64,000 nt of DNA from Grammothele lineata (Eukaryota > Basidiomycota > Agaricomycetes > Polyporales > Polyporaceae): positions 186,001-250,000 of the forward strand of contig NDFF03000394.1 of assembly GCA_002150815.3 (NCBI GenBank), read 5' to 3'. This document shows, in pieces, positions 43,662 through 55,966 of this stretch. Every line of letters starts with the position of its first letter. Position 1 is the first letter of the stretch. Made by a program: the position numbers and the translations under genes. The notes under the pieces are model-generated. The model made no database searches. It had not been told where the DNA came from and worked only from the letters and a program-made list of their open reading frames with translations.

Positions 43662-44095
43662 CATTGAGATGGGCGAAATCTTCAGGGGGTACAGGGATCG
43701 GGATTGGAATGGAAGGTGGCAAGTATGCTGGATACCGGTGTCGATGTGGTTTCTTGTTCGTCGGTTGTGACTCGAGGAAGACGCGCGCGAGCTTCGCGCC
43801 AAGAGGTAGAACGCATCTACGAGGCACTGCAGTCGCATCTGGTCCGATGGGGCACCGGAACTCGGAACTTGGAAGTATTGCGCACACGCCACCTAATCGA
43901 AGGTCTACCGTTTCTCAAAAATTGAACGCCGATCACGGCGAATACGAGAATCAGTCTGAACAAGAACGTGATGAAGAGCTACAGACGACAGCGATATTGA
44001 CAACAATGCGAGGAATAAATATTCCAATACTATACGAATGACTCCACTCCAACGCCAACGCCGACGCCAATGTTGTCCCCCAGTCAAGAACTCAT
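43662..44095. other. Convergent 3' region (S10-like / conserved fungal protein)
   Basis: About 430 bp between two genes that end towards each other. Contains only short overlapping frames. Confidence 0.55.
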
Positions 44096-45050
44096 CTACC
44101 AGCCCACATCCCCGCCATCGTACGCCTCGACGCGGACCCCCCGCTCGCCTTTGACCTTGCGAAGGCGGTAACGCTCGAGGTCGTAACGCTCATACGACGC
44201 CGCCGCGAGGCGCATAGCACGTATGTGGTGCGGGCGCGAGTTTGCGGCGGCCGCGTGTGCGCGAGACTGCCAGATGCACGTTGCGAGGTTGAGCCCGGAC
44301 ACGGGGTGCGGCGTGCCGTACCAGTAGAGGATCAGCTGTGTGTGGGAGGTACGTAACGGGAGAAAGAAAGCGATGTACGTTAGTGACAGCGTCACGGAGA
44401 AGCAAGAACAGAGGGGGTGGACGGGAGACGTACCCCGCCGTTCTGGACCGCTTCCTCGTGCGCCTTCTTGTCCGCGTCGTAGAGCGCTGTGGGTGGCGGG
44501 CGCGTTAGCACATATTACCGCGCTCCGTGCGTCCGGACGGGGAGGACAAGGAACACTTACGTCCACCATCGCTGCCATCCTTGCGTTTGCTGCGGAAGGC
44601 GACGCAGTACCACTCGCGCTCGTCGTCCTCGGGGAGCTCGAGCTCGGCCCAGTTGAACGCGTCCTGGTAGGGTACGGTCGCGTACTCGTCCGTCACGGGG
44701 TGGAAGCTGTGCAGCGCGCGGTGCAGCGAGAGCGACGCGTGGTCGATTGTCGGGAGGCGGGCGGCGGTGGAGAGCGGTTTCGGTGCGCCCGGGGAGAACT
44801 TGGGCGGGGCGGAGAGTGGGTAGCCGGGGTGGACGATGCCCTCGGGGAGCGAGGAGAGGAGCGGGGGGAGGTAAAGGATGGGTGACTGGGAGCGGGAGAA
44901 GGTGGGCAGGACGTGCGGGTCGCGGGCTTCTTTGGGTGGCGGGGACGGAGGTTCCGCGTCGTCCGACGTGGGGACAGGGGCGACAGTGACAGTGACGGTG
45001 TCCTTTGCCGCGAGTACAGCAGGAGGAATGGCGACAGTCTGCTCGGTCAT
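44096..45050 (-). CDS. Conserved fungal protein, UPF0643-like
   Basis: Three exons (45050-44561, 44486-44434, 44335-44096) join in phase to about 260 residues. The N-terminal 90 residues are Pro-rich. The conserved part has PYQDAFNWAELELPEDDEREWYCVAF, YDADKKAHEEAVQNGG, ILYWYGTPHPVSG, NLATCIWQSRAHA and a charged C-terminal helix (ERYDLERYRLRKVKG). This resembles, from memory, the widespread fungal UPF0643 family, whose function is unknown. I am moderately sure of that family and do not assign an activity. There is no signal peptide or membrane segment. Confidence 0.75.
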
Positions 45051-45877
45051 TTTATGTAGCTTTGAGAGGCAGAAAGTGTTGCAGGGATGGCAGCGGGATT
45101 GTCAGAGGGAGAGAGCGGACTGTCTTGAATGCAGAGGACGGTGACCATCCCGCGAGGTATATAAATGACGACGACATTAAGAATGCTTGCGACAGACGCG
45201 AGCGCCGCTGATCTGCGGCCTCGAGTTTTGGCTCGCGACCAGGCGAATCGGAGGGCGGGACTGTTGTGCGGATGGTGCGAGGTGGTGTGAAGCGAGCCAG
45301 GCGATTGCGCGATTCAGACGCACAGGGGCCACGAAACGCATCGACTGAAAACGTTTCGCAGCTACGGCCTATCGCAGGGCTGGTGTATGCTGTACTCTAT
45401 GTGTGTTAACGACATGGCACACGGAAGCGAAACGAACTGGGCAGGCCGACGAGGTGTAATTGGCGCGTCTGCCACAGATGGGACGGCGGGAAGACCGGGT
45501 CTATCAGACCCATTGCCAAGTGAACGTTGGGGTGCTGTCTTTTGCGGCGACACACTGCGGCCGGCGGGGGTCGGAGAGCAATGCGAGGCCGGCGATTTGG
45601 CAGAGACGAACGTCGGCGTTGGATGAGCGAAAGCAACAAGCGTGGGCCGTGCAGCACGCTGCAGCGCTGGGCGTGAGTGTCCTCGCGTGAGCTCGCGTGC
45701 ATGTCGGATGTCCCCTGCGCTCCGACTCGCCTGGGCGCTATGTATGAGCAGACGCCCGCGCAATACAGGCCATGTGACTGGCGGGCGCACCCACGTCCTC
45801 GTCGCCTCGCCCGGTGGCAAGCCTTGCCCCGACACCGTCTCCTCCGCCCCTGCATCTGCTCTGCCTCCGCACAGGTC
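45051..45877. promoter_or_regulatory. Divergent promoter region (UPF0643-like / complex I subunit)
   Basis: About 830 bp between two start codons pointing apart. The long overlapping open frames on both strands here lack features and are probably compositional. No clear TATA box. Confidence 0.4.
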
Positions 45878-46595
45878 ATGGCTACCCGCAAGGCGGCCGA
45901 CCACACCCTCTACCACCTCAACCCCAAGGGTTTCTGGAAGAAATTCAGTGCGTCCCGAGACTGTATTCACCGCGTTCTGTCTCTGAACAGCATGCGTTCG
46001 CAGGGGATACGGTCGCGGTAGACCCCAACATATCCAGTGGTCTCCCCATCGCCGGCGTGCATCGTTACCCGCCTCCTGGCTCGAGGCCAGAGAAGTACTC
46101 CACGCCTGCCACCAAAGGTTAGGCAATCAGACTTGGCGGATGTGATTGGCAGGCATTCATCCTGCTCCCGTTTCTCCAGCGTCCGACCCCGCCCAGAACC
46201 CGTACTGGAAACGCGATGTGCGCCGCGCGTACCCCCAGCTCTCCGTGGTGACGCAGTCGGAGCTCTCTGCTCTCCTCCTTGATCACGCAAGGGCACAGCA
46301 AGTGTACGTGCTGGGTTCTTCCGCTTTCTTCGACCGTTCTATTCACTTTCCTACCAATCCACGTTCCAGTATTGCTGCACCCAGTGAAGCGACAGGTGCT
46401 CCTGTTCCCGCAGAGAAACAGGATGCGGTCGACCTCACCCAGGCTCTTGCCACCATCACCGCTGCACGCAAAGCCTATTCCGAGTCCCACCTTCCTCCCG
46501 TTCCCCCGAAGGCATACAAGACGTGGCGTCCGGAGCATGCTGAGGATGCACCCCATGATCCCCACGCGTACTTCCCTATGAGGCTCGTGAAGTAG
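45878..46595 (+). CDS. NADH:ubiquinone oxidoreductase (complex I) 21 kDa subunit
   Basis: Exons 45878-45947, 46004-46117, 46180-46303 and 46370-46595 sum to 177 residues. The sequence matches the fungal 21 kDa complex I accessory subunit as I know it (NUXM of Neurospora or Yarrowia): HLNPKGFWKKF near the N-terminus, PNISSGLPIAGVHRYPPPGSR, PEKYSTPATKASDPAQNPYW and KRDVRRAYPQLSVVTQSEL. It sits in the mitochondrial inner membrane as part of the respiratory chain. Length is normal for the family, and I see no break. Confidence 0.92.
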
Positions 46596-46992
46596 AGTAG
46601 ACCTGGCAATATACACATTTCCTTCGCCGTCCACTTGTATCGGAGTCTGGCCCTCTATTTCCGCAGTATTCTCCAACACGCCATCTCTCCCGCTTTGCTG
46701 TCTACCTTGAGAAGCCACGTACCCTAACCATGCACGACCGTAGATACTATTTGTAAGGGTTTAATCCGGATGAAGCTGGGATCTGAGAAATGACGATCGC
46801 GTGGGAAGGGCCAAACAAGGGCATCACTCTGCCGCGCCGCATGAATCGGAATCTGTCTCGAGCAATGAACACCTTTGCCATCATCTCTTGCTGAATCTCG
46901 AACGACCTCGCACTGAATCGCTTTCTTCTGCTTAACGTTACCTTCTTGACCGGTAGATATCATTCTCAGCCTCTCTAGTGTTGAATATCACA
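46596..46992. other. Intergenic region upstream of splicing factor gene
   Basis: About 400 bp between two plus-strand genes. No open frame of note; it should hold the splicing-factor promoter. Confidence 0.55.
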
Positions 46993-48579
46993 ATGTCCTC
47001 GGAAGACGCGCCCCCTGCAGCACTCGCCGTCGGGTCCTCAGTAGAGGCGCAGACAGCCGCGTTCGCGAACGACCCACGCGTACACTTCGACCGGAATGCG
47101 GGGACGTGGCGTTTTGAGCAGGATGATGGGTCGGAGCTTGAGTACGACGCGGCGAAAGGTGCTTGGGTCCCCGTGGTGAGTACCATAGTGGCGGAGCGCT
47201 GAATGCAACCCTTCATACCGTCTTATGCGCACACATATAGCTGGACGACGACCTTGTCAAAGCGCAGCAAGCCGCATACTCTGTCGCGGGTGTGGACGAG
47301 GAGGTGTGTGTCTTCTTCGCGGTGTGTTTAGACTGCGCCTCACCACCCCACCTCCTCGCGCCAGGCCCCCGCGGCGCCGGTCCAAAAACGCCTCAACAAG
47401 AAGCGCAAAGAGCCCGCAGATGTCCCCTACGTCGCTACCAGCTCGAAGCGCGGCAAGAACGCCTCCTCATCCACCAACGCCGCCGCCGGCTCCTCCTCCG
47501 CGCCCCCGCCCAAGTCCAAGAACACCGCGGTCTACGTGACGCACCTCCCCCCAGACACGGACGTCGACGAGCTCTGCGCGCGGTTCGGCAAGTTCGGGCT
47601 GATCGAGGAGGACGACGCGGGGGACCCGAAGGTGAAGCTCTACGCGCGCGAGGAGGACGGGGCGTTCTCGGGCGACGCGCTCGTCGTGTACTTCAAGGAG
47701 GAGAGCGTCGAGCTCGCGGTCGCGATGCTCGACGACGCGGAGCTCCGCCCGGGCGAGCCCGCGACGCGCATGCGCGTGCAGCGCGCCGAGTTCGGGCACA
47801 AGCACGAGAGCGGGAGCGTCGAGGGGCAGCAGGCGGGCGCGGGGAAGCCGCGCCCGAGGAAGACGATCGAGGACAAGAAGAGGGCGACGAGGCGGATTGG
47901 GAAGATGCAGAAGTGCGTGCCGCGCTTCAGGACTCCTTTCCGGGGAAGCTCACGTCTGAGTTTGCGGGCTTGGACAGGAAGCTGGGCGAGTGGGATGACG
48001 AGGACGGATTCGGGCCGTCGATTACGGAGGAGGACAAGGCAAACGCGGCGAATAAACACGGGCGCGTCGTCGTCCTCAAGCACATGTTCACATTACAAGA
48101 ACTCGAAGAAGACAAATCGCTCCTACTCGACTTGAAGGACGACGTGCGTGAGGAATGCGCCACACTGGGCGAAGTCACGAATGTTGTGCTCTATGACGTG
48201 CGTGCGCGCCTCTTCGATGTCGCCATCCGCGACCACTTATGCGTTTTGTGTTTATATTTGTGTCCGCATGGACGTGTGGTTTTCTTACAGGCGGAACCGG
48301 ACGGCGTCATGACGGTCAAATTCAAGGACCCGCTCAGCGCGCAGGCATGTGTCATCGTGAGCGACCGGTGTCCTACTCTATTTTCGTCCTCTGGCTCATC
48401 CGTCCCGACAGAAAATGAACGGCCGATTCTTCGCCGGCCGGCGAATAGAGGCGTCACTCTACGCCGGCCGACAACGGTTCAAGCGCAGCGGGCAGAGAGA
48501 CAACTTCGGCGATGGGGACGAGAACGAGAAGCAGCGGCTGGATGACTTCGCGCAATGGCTGATGGCGGAGGGCGAGTGA
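46993..48579 (+). CDS. U2 snRNP-associated splicing factor, TAT-SF1/CUS2 family
   Basis: Exons 46993-47175, 47241-47303, 47365-47912, 47978-48197, 48291-48356 and 48412-48579 sum to 415 residues. An N-terminal segment (FEQDDGSELEYDAAKGAWVPV) is followed by a basic linker (KRLNKKRKEPADV). The first RRM starts at TAVYVTHLPPDTDVDEL and includes KVKLYAREEDGAFSGDALVVYF. The second, C-terminal RRM starts at VVVLKHMFTLQELEED and ends GRFFAGRRIEASLY. This order and the degenerate second RRM (a U2AF-homology type domain) fit TAT-SF1/Cus2, which binds SF3b1 and helps U2 snRNA folding in the nucleus. The N-terminal part is of normal length; the human protein has a much longer acidic tail that is absent here. 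Confidence 0.9.
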
Positions 48580-48777
48580 ACGGGTGCGTTTATCCGGACT
48601 GTAGTCTAGTTTTTCTATCCGTCTATTGTGGCGCAGCGGGAAGGACGTCGAGATGTACACGAGCGAAGAGAGAAGCAAGATGATAAATACACAAAGCATC
48701 CCGACAGCAGGAAAGCAGAGTCAATGAGTGAGAACCTCCCGGGACCCCGTGTCCATCCGTGATCCAACAGTCAAGCT

Positions 48778-51700
48778 TCACCAACACGAACAGAGCGGCT
48801 TGGCGTCAACAGTCTCCAACCGCTGCCAGAAGCACGAAACGATCAGCATCGACATGAAACGGAGCGCACGGACGTCGAACTGACCTCAACTACCATCATC
48901 CGTGTCTTCGGACTCTCCGCGGCGTCGCCTCGCATCCACTCCAGGCTCGGCTCCTCTTCGCGCAACGGCGTCTGCCCATAACTCGCGAAACGCCCGTGTA
49001 ACGTTGAGTGCGGGCCTTCGATATGGCTCGTGCTCTTCGAGAGCGCGACGAGGTCCTCCTCCGCAAACGACATGGACAAGTCTGCTTCTCCCTCACCCTC
49101 AGTATCGTGCGCCGTATCCTCGCCTTCGGGAACAGCAGGCAGTCGCTCTGAGCCTAACGAGGACGGGGCCATCGCTCCGCCCTCGCCGGATGACGTGCGC
49201 GAGAGGAGCGGCGGGGACGCTGGTCCAAAGAACGTGGTCTGCGACGCGGGCGCGGACGACGGCATCGGCACTGGCATTGCGGCTGGGCGCGCGGGGGCGC
49301 TGGACGAGGATTCGCCGACGTCGACCTCCTCCTCGTCCTCCGCGACAATATCATCCGCGCCGAGACGCTTCAGGCCGGCCTCGACGGCGTCAAGGCGCTC
49401 CATATGCTCGAGCACAGTAACACCGGTTGTGGCGGGGTGTACACGTTGGAACTTGGCCGAGAAGGAGACGGGGCGGGAAAGCCCTGTCATGTCCGTCGAC
49501 AGGCGCCTGATGGGTGGTGGGAAGCCGGAGATGCTCTGGCTCCGCGTCCGTCGGGGCTGTGTCGGCAGCGGGGGCATGGACACAATGGATGCGTGCGGGG
49601 AAAGGGTGGGGACTTGCGCTGAGTACGAAGAAGTATTGTGGCTCTCTGGATTGGGCAGCGGAATCATGTCTTCAGTCACTGGGATGTCGTCATCCCAGAC
49701 GAGGACCTTCTGTCTTCGCGTGAGCTCCAGTGGACCTGCGAATCTGTCAAACACGAGTACACCGGCGATCCAGACTGACTATTTACCTTCGTCCTACCCA
49801 GGATAGTCAGTAAGACCCTTCACGGCATTGGCGGAACAGACTTACTGTGTGCCTGAGGGACTGTACGATGTTCCACGCTTGTCCCTTGATGACAGCCAAT
49901 TGCCTCTGCGGAACGGGTGCTTAGGCCTCCTTCCGAACACATCGCAGGAACGGACGTACCCTGAACATCTTGGGATGGAAGTCTGGGTCGACTGCAAACA
50001 GCTTCCGCAGTTCGTAGGTCGTATCTGCCCACCATGTTTTGGAAGTGAGCAGGGGCAAGAAGTGGTCTCGCGTCTTCTGACTGAAAGGCCGTCCAATGAT
50101 CGTGACCGGAAGATAAAGCCATCCGTACGTGTATGACCTCCAACCCTTCGGATGCTCGTGTGGGAACGATAGTGAGTTGTCGATTGCGGCGATATGTATG
50201 TGAGGCTGCCTCGTGTATGGAAGGCTAGACGTCGCATAGCTCTGCGCGTAAAGAGGCGTGGCAGATGGACCAACAACTGTGTGACTGCTGCCGCCGGTGT
50301 CTGTACGACGCAACTCGGTCATCATTGGCATCTCGGGCCGCGATGTTCTCGAAGGCGCAACATCAACGAGCGACTTCGAGTGGTCGCCCTCGCAGTATTT
50401 GATCATATAGTTATCGGCTCCACGGTCAGTGTTGAGCATAAGATAATCTGCAAATATATGTAAGTAACGCTATGCACGAGGCCGGCTGGGCGGGTTTACC
50501 TAAAATAACAAGCCTTGTGGACGTAGTGTGAGTAAGTTGGTACAACCTACAGCTAATCTGACTCACTTTTCCAGCTCTTCACGGAAGTTATCCTGTAAGG
50601 CAGGAGTCCAGTAAAAAGGCTCTCCAGTACGGCTTTCTGAGCTGTCATACAAACGACGGTCCACGTCGTCGTCGTCATCGTAGAAGTCTTCCTCTACACC
50701 CGTCTTGCCGCAGACAACCTTGAGCGCACCCAGGAACTTCTTGTAGACGCTGCCTTTCCGATGTGTGTCGTCGCCAAATGTGTCTGCAATAGCGCGTCCA
50801 GGCCATGGGTGCTTTCGTAGGAAATCGGATGCGTCTAGGATATTAGAGTCACACGACGTATATTTTGTTTCGAGGTGTGGTTCGCATACCTGTGAACCCA
50901 TGAAGGAAGAATTGCATGCTGCCTATCTTCTCGGGAAGCGGCTTGCCCTTCTTCGCGGCATTTCTGTCAAGCCAGTCATAGAAGAAGGCCTGTCCAGATA
51001 TCAGCCAGGCGCGAGGAGAAGCCAAGGATAGATGGCCTCGCCCAGTAGGCAGACATACCTGACTTGATAAAGAGACGAGCTGTGTTCGCGGAACGATGTT
51101 GAGGCTCAGACGTTCGTCAAGTAATGACGCGGCAGCTTCTGAGATGTAACTAGGAAGACGTGACTTTCGTGTTCCTCACAGACGGATGTACGCACATACC
51201 TCAAATTAGGGATGAGGCACGCTCGACCGAAGGGTATGATCCATCGAAATTGCCTGTGCAGCCATTTCGTGGTCTAGTTGCGTCCCTCAGCCATGAGCAT
51301 ATAGACAAGTCCCATAACTGGCCGTACCTTGGGATTCAGCCGCCCATATGGCTCTTCGTCCTTCGGCTTGAAAACTCTGTTTGACCATTAGTATTCGCAA
51401 GTCCGGGGAATAGTAGGTTTAGGACACACGCTACTGTCTGTATTCGACCGTCAACCTTCGCGCGTGCAAAGTATGACCCAGAAGATCCCTTGACAATCAT
51501 CTTGGGATGAATACCCTCCATAATGGCATCCCGTACTGCTTGCACGTATCTTGTACCATCAGTCAAAAGAGAAGGGCTCCCTACTCGTTTAGCACTCACA
51601 TCTCGAAGTCGTCGGTCGTCATAGGGGGTTTATGATCCAAAGTCTTGACCTGAACGCACCGTATACACGGGGTCACACTTCCATGCCGTCGCAAAACAAA

Positions 51701-52046
51701 CGCAGACACTCACCGGGTCGTTATAGGTGACCGAGGGAACATATTGAGGCTCAAACACGCTACGCCATATCTCCTTCCGCGAGTTATCCTCGACCTTCTT
51801 CTTCCGCTTGACCTTCTGTGCAATGGATTCCGTCCACCTAGTATCCAGTTACACTCCGCGCGCACAATAATACACAATACGGCCAACGTACCGCTTGAAC
51901 GCATTATCCAGCTTGCTCAGGTCTATGTGCACCGGACGATGTGCCCTCCGGAGACCGCGCGTCGGCTGGGAGAGGCCCTCCGAGACGTCGGCTTCCTCAT
52001 CCGCACTTTGCGCCAGAGGCTGATAGTCGGCGCGGTTCGGCGGCAT
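48778..52046 (-). CDS. Phosphatidylinositol 4-kinase type II (LSB6-like)
   Basis: Makes PI4P from phosphatidylinositol on endosomal, vacuolar or plasma membranes. The N-terminal exon starts at the ATG at 52046 (MPPNRADYQPLAQ) and contains HIDLSKLDNAFKR. The kinase core follows: the nucleotide-binding GSSGSYFARA, FKPKDEEPYG, the catalytic NTDRGADNYMIKYC, the metal-binding AIDNSLSFPHEHPKGWRSY and YGWLYLPVTIIGRPFS. A family-typical WWADTTYELRKLF and a Ser/Pro-rich, acidic insert of about 250 residues come next. The last exon (48822-48778) follows an intron whose donor is at 48884, and encodes RLETVDAKPLCSCW then TGA. About ten introns. All kinase motifs are intact. The Cys-rich end might be lipid-modified, but that is inference. 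Confidence 0.92.
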
Positions 52047-53558
52047 TGCTGGCGACACAAGGCGAGTGCAGCACCAGTGGAAGTCAAGCCGGGGGCGGGG
52101 GCGGAGACCAGAGGTGCGGGGACGGGGACGGCGTGGAACGTGCCACGCACGGCAGAACGCACGCCGGGCAATGCTCCCAAATCAGGCAGCCGACTATCCA
52201 ACTACGGAAGGTTCGCTCGTGACTGATGTCCTAGCAACATCGAAGCGCTCACGGCCTGAACGCCTCCTTCATGTTTGCACCTTGCTCCTACCTTCATGCG
52301 TTCTTACCATCATTCATCTTGCAGACGGTGTGGTTATGACACAACCTGACGTTTGATTCTCGCCGCCTTTCAACCCACGACGACCTCAGAAACCGTACTA
52401 GCGGTAACACAGGTCGCATATCAGACTTAGCGGCCGGTCAGCGCAACGCCAAGCCATCACATCAATGTTAGCAACCTCTTCCTCGCCGGTCACCGGTCAT
52501 CTTTGGTGTAGGAATCGGACGGCTGAATACAATAGACTGCAGACTCGCATGGTAACGCGACATGATGGTGAGTACTTTCTGCCTATATAATCGTTCATCG
52601 GTTTGTAGCCTAATAGGTCCTAGGAATCTCATCGAGGATAATGAAACGTTGACTTCAAGTAGTACCCTCGTCCGTGGGCTCTACCGGTGAAGCTTGAAGG
52701 CCATGAGACGGTAAGTGGCATGATATTGACATTAATTACGAGGCAGTGGCGGAGGGGCATGAGGCAATCAGACTGCGCAGGGGAAGCGCGAACAAGGTGT
52801 CGTGAAGCCCCGCCCGAACGTCGCGCGGAAGGCCGACGCCCGACCGACATTCCGAGCGCGGATTATGCTCACAGCCTGCCTCCAGCGGAGGATGTGCGAA
52901 CAGTCTGCCCACGACTGGTCAGGATGCCGTGCTGTCAAAGTCAATGCTGTCATTCGAACCATAATGTATGTCGTAACGCCATATGCCAAAATAGACCCAG
53001 ACCGTCTTTCTGCACGTAACTCCTTCCACATCGAAAGACCAGCTGAGCTGTCCCCGTAAGAGAAGCAAACGGGGCTAACCACCTTGTAATCTTGCGCATA
53101 TAAGCGTGCTGTGCTTCATATGAGTAGCGATGGGAAGCTGGACTTGTTTTCGTTCGATGCACGTGATCCTGACAATGCGGAACAGGCGAATGACATTAGA
53201 TCCGACGCTGAGGAAGGCTTACGGGGAGAATAGTGCCAGCAAAGCAGTCATACAATTCGGAATTGATGGTAGGCACTGTCGCGCGCAGTGTCCCATGCCG
53301 CGCCTCCTTTCGTGTGTCATGGCATATGGAGTAATCCTCATTGGAGGCTTGATCCCTCAATTCCGAATTCGCTATGCGTCTGCGATCCGGACCTGGTCCC
53401 CAATCCCTCGTCGAGGATTCTTGTCCGTGGATACCGCCTGCACGGCCTGTTTCTATATAGTGCCAGCAGCCGCGGTGAGGGCCGTTTCTGCCCCTTCCCA
53501 CTTTCTTTGGCCCCCATCTGCTTCCCAGTTTTCGCGGGCATCTGTTCGTTCGCCCAAG
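52047..53558. other. Divergent intergenic region (PI 4-kinase / transporter)
   Basis: This 1.5 kb stretch separates two start codons that point apart. Several open frames of 70-110 codons overlap in many phases and carry no domain. Longer frames near 53.2-53.9 kb on the minus strand are the shadow of the transporter's first exon and first intron. No RNA gene seen. Confidence 0.5.
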
Positions 53559-55449
53559 ATGACGCTTATCCAGCCAGTCTATCAGTGGAAGAGCTGGAGA
53601 GAGCGTATTCGGTGAGTCGGCATCTATGATTGCGTTATTTTTGGGATCGGCTGGGGTCTTAGCGTCGGATAATGGCTCCGGTGGGTGGGGAGGAGGGAAG
53701 AGAAGAGCGCTGGAAGGTCTCAGGGGAAGAAGGGCGTCTAATTCCCGAATACGGTTTCCCGATTTGGAGGAGGTCGGGGAGAAAGCGGCGGCGATTCGTT
53801 GGTGATGGCGCAATTTCAGCAACTTCGTCGTGCTCGTTTGTGGGAGTTGTGGTGGTTTGGCGGCCAAATGGCAACACGGTGGTTAACAAATCGCACCGCA
53901 GGTTATTCGGCGGTGTATGGAGTCGCTTCCCACCGACAACGAGTCCCATACCCCTTCCTTTCGTCGGTTAGCGCTTCGAAATGTCCAATGCACTAACGAC
54001 GATGCTTCTTTTGCAGTCATTTCACTTGGGCCTGGCATGCTGTTATTATGGGCACGGGCGTCGTCTCGGCCCTTCTACACAACTTTCCTTACCACAATGA
54101 TAGCCTGGCGCTCAAAGTCGCCGCTCTCATCGTCTTCCTCCTCAACCTTGTCCTGTTCACCTTCGTTTGCATATGCACAATCCTCCGCTATGCACTCTTT
54201 CCAGAGGTATGTTTATTTGCAGGTAAGTGTTCCCTTTGGTCATCTAACAGAGTGTCTTCTCGCTAGATTTGGGGCCTCATGATCAAGCATCCTGCACAAA
54301 GTCTATTCGTAGGATGTTTCCCCATGGGAGCCGCAACCCTAATTAATTCCGCCCTCGTGAGTTCGTTCTCCCTTCAGCCGATCTTGGGTGTGCTCACCGA
54401 GATGATGATAGAATATAAACCAAGATTGGGGTTTCGGAGGAACACCTTTCCTCTGGACCCTGTGGGGATTCTGGTGGCTGGATTCCGCTGTTTCCGCTCT
54501 GAGCGCGTTCGGAATGTTGTACGCCATGTACGCACGCCATCGTCTCATTGTTCGTGTGAAAGCTGCTCATAAACCTCAGGATGACGATCCAGGACCATTC
54601 GGTACAGAAGATGGCGGCGACATGGCTACTCCCCGTAGTTCCACTGATCGTCGCGTCATCAACCGGTGGCCTTCTGTCACACGCCTTCATGTCGGTCAAC
54701 ACCACGACCGCGCTCGTCACGTCCGCCTTCTCTTTCTCAATGGTCATTGCCGGACTCATGTTCGCGTTGATGATGATCACTGTCTACCTCCTCAGGCTCA
54801 TCACCGCGGGCCCTCCTGACCCGATGCTCATCCTCTCTGCCTTCATCACCCTCGGCCCGCTGGGACAAGGCGGATTCTCGTTGCTCGTGAACGGCCAGGA
54901 CCTCTCTGAGCTTCTACCATTACACATGGGTGACGAGTTCCCGACCATCGCGCTCGCCGGACAGATGATCTTTGCAGGCTGCTTCCTGGGGGCATACGTC
55001 CTCTTCTCAATGGGAATCGCCTGGATCATCCTCGCCATCATCTCTATTTGGCACGTCCGCGCGTCCCACAACCTGCCGTTCTCGATGGCCTACTGGGGCC
55101 TGATTTTCCCGAACGGCGTGTTCGCCCTCCTCTGCGTACAGCTGGCCAAAGTCCTTGACAGCGGCATTTTCCGCGCCATCGGCGCCGGCTGGACAGGTGC
55201 GTCCCGCTTGCGTTTATATCCGGCGTTTCGAGCGATTTGAGCTGACGCATTTTCCGGTCCACAGGCATCGTGTTCATCCTCTGGATAACGGTCTTCCTGC
55301 GCAGCATCCCCGCATTCATCGACGGCTCGATGTTCAAGGCACCCTACGTTCCCGATGAGCTCCCCGCGGCGAAGAAGGTGTACGACCCAGAGAAGCTGGA
55401 CGGCTTCGGTAGCCACAACCCCTCCGCCTCCACCGTCATAGCCATCTAA
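53559..55449 (+). CDS. SSU1/C4-dicarboxylate-type transporter (TDT family), copy A
   Basis: Exons 53559-53611, 54017-54206, 54267-54356, 54412-54527, 54580-55196 and 55265-55449 join in phase to about 416 residues. The N-terminus SWRERIRHFTWAWHAVIMGTGVVS is the typical start of fungal sulfite efflux pump Ssu1 and malate permease Mae1 proteins. HPAQSLFVGCFPMGAATLIN, QDWGFGGTPF, WLLPVVPLIVASSTGG, AFITLGPLGQGGFSLL and YWGLIFPNGVFALL follow, giving about ten membrane helices. It probably exports sulfite or carries dicarboxylates across the plasma membrane; the sequence alone does not decide. The first intron is 405 nt, unusually long for this window. The frame in exon 2 is well conserved, so the junction is plausible, but a missed small exon is possible. 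The C-terminus is polar. Confidence 0.9.
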
Positions 55450-55966
55450 CCCCGGACTTTTTCTTGTTTTCGGCGCCCGTCCCCGCGTTTTCTAGGTAAA
55501 GACAGCCCACCGGACACGCCCACCTCTCCCTACCCGCCCTTCCCGCTCCCGTTCCCAACCCCTCCGCTGCCACCGCGCAAGCCAGCCCCTCCTCTAGACA
55601 TCGAATCCATCCTGCGCGTATCCAACGGCCGCCTCCGGTAGATCCCGGTTTAGGCGCGCCCGCGCGGCGAACCCCCATCCCACCCGCTCTTTCATAGCGC
55701 ATATCGTTGCGGGTAGAGTGCCGGCCACCGGACCCTCGTCGAGAATCGAGTGCTGCGTGTGTTCCACGGAATATTATATATTATCGTGTGCTATTGTAAT
55801 CGTTCGTTCCTTGTCCTTGTAATCCATACGTCTATCCTTGTTCGTGATCCTCTATATCTAGCGTCTGATACTAATCGTTCACCCACAGCCAAGAAGGAGG
55901 AGGCGAGGCAGGAGGGGAAATCGTCACTGGCATATGGTTACATGGGAAAAGGTACGTCTAATCACA
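55450..55966. other. Convergent 3' region between two transporter genes
   Basis: About 520 bp between the stop codons of the tail-to-tail transporter pair. It has a pyrimidine-rich left half and an AT-rich right half (around 55.77-55.88 kb), as expected for 3' untranslated regions. No gene. Confidence 0.55.

Noticed and set aside
53196..53867. Minus-strand frame of 223 codons
   Set aside because: It lies opposite the first exon and intron of the transporter, is low complexity and has no domain.
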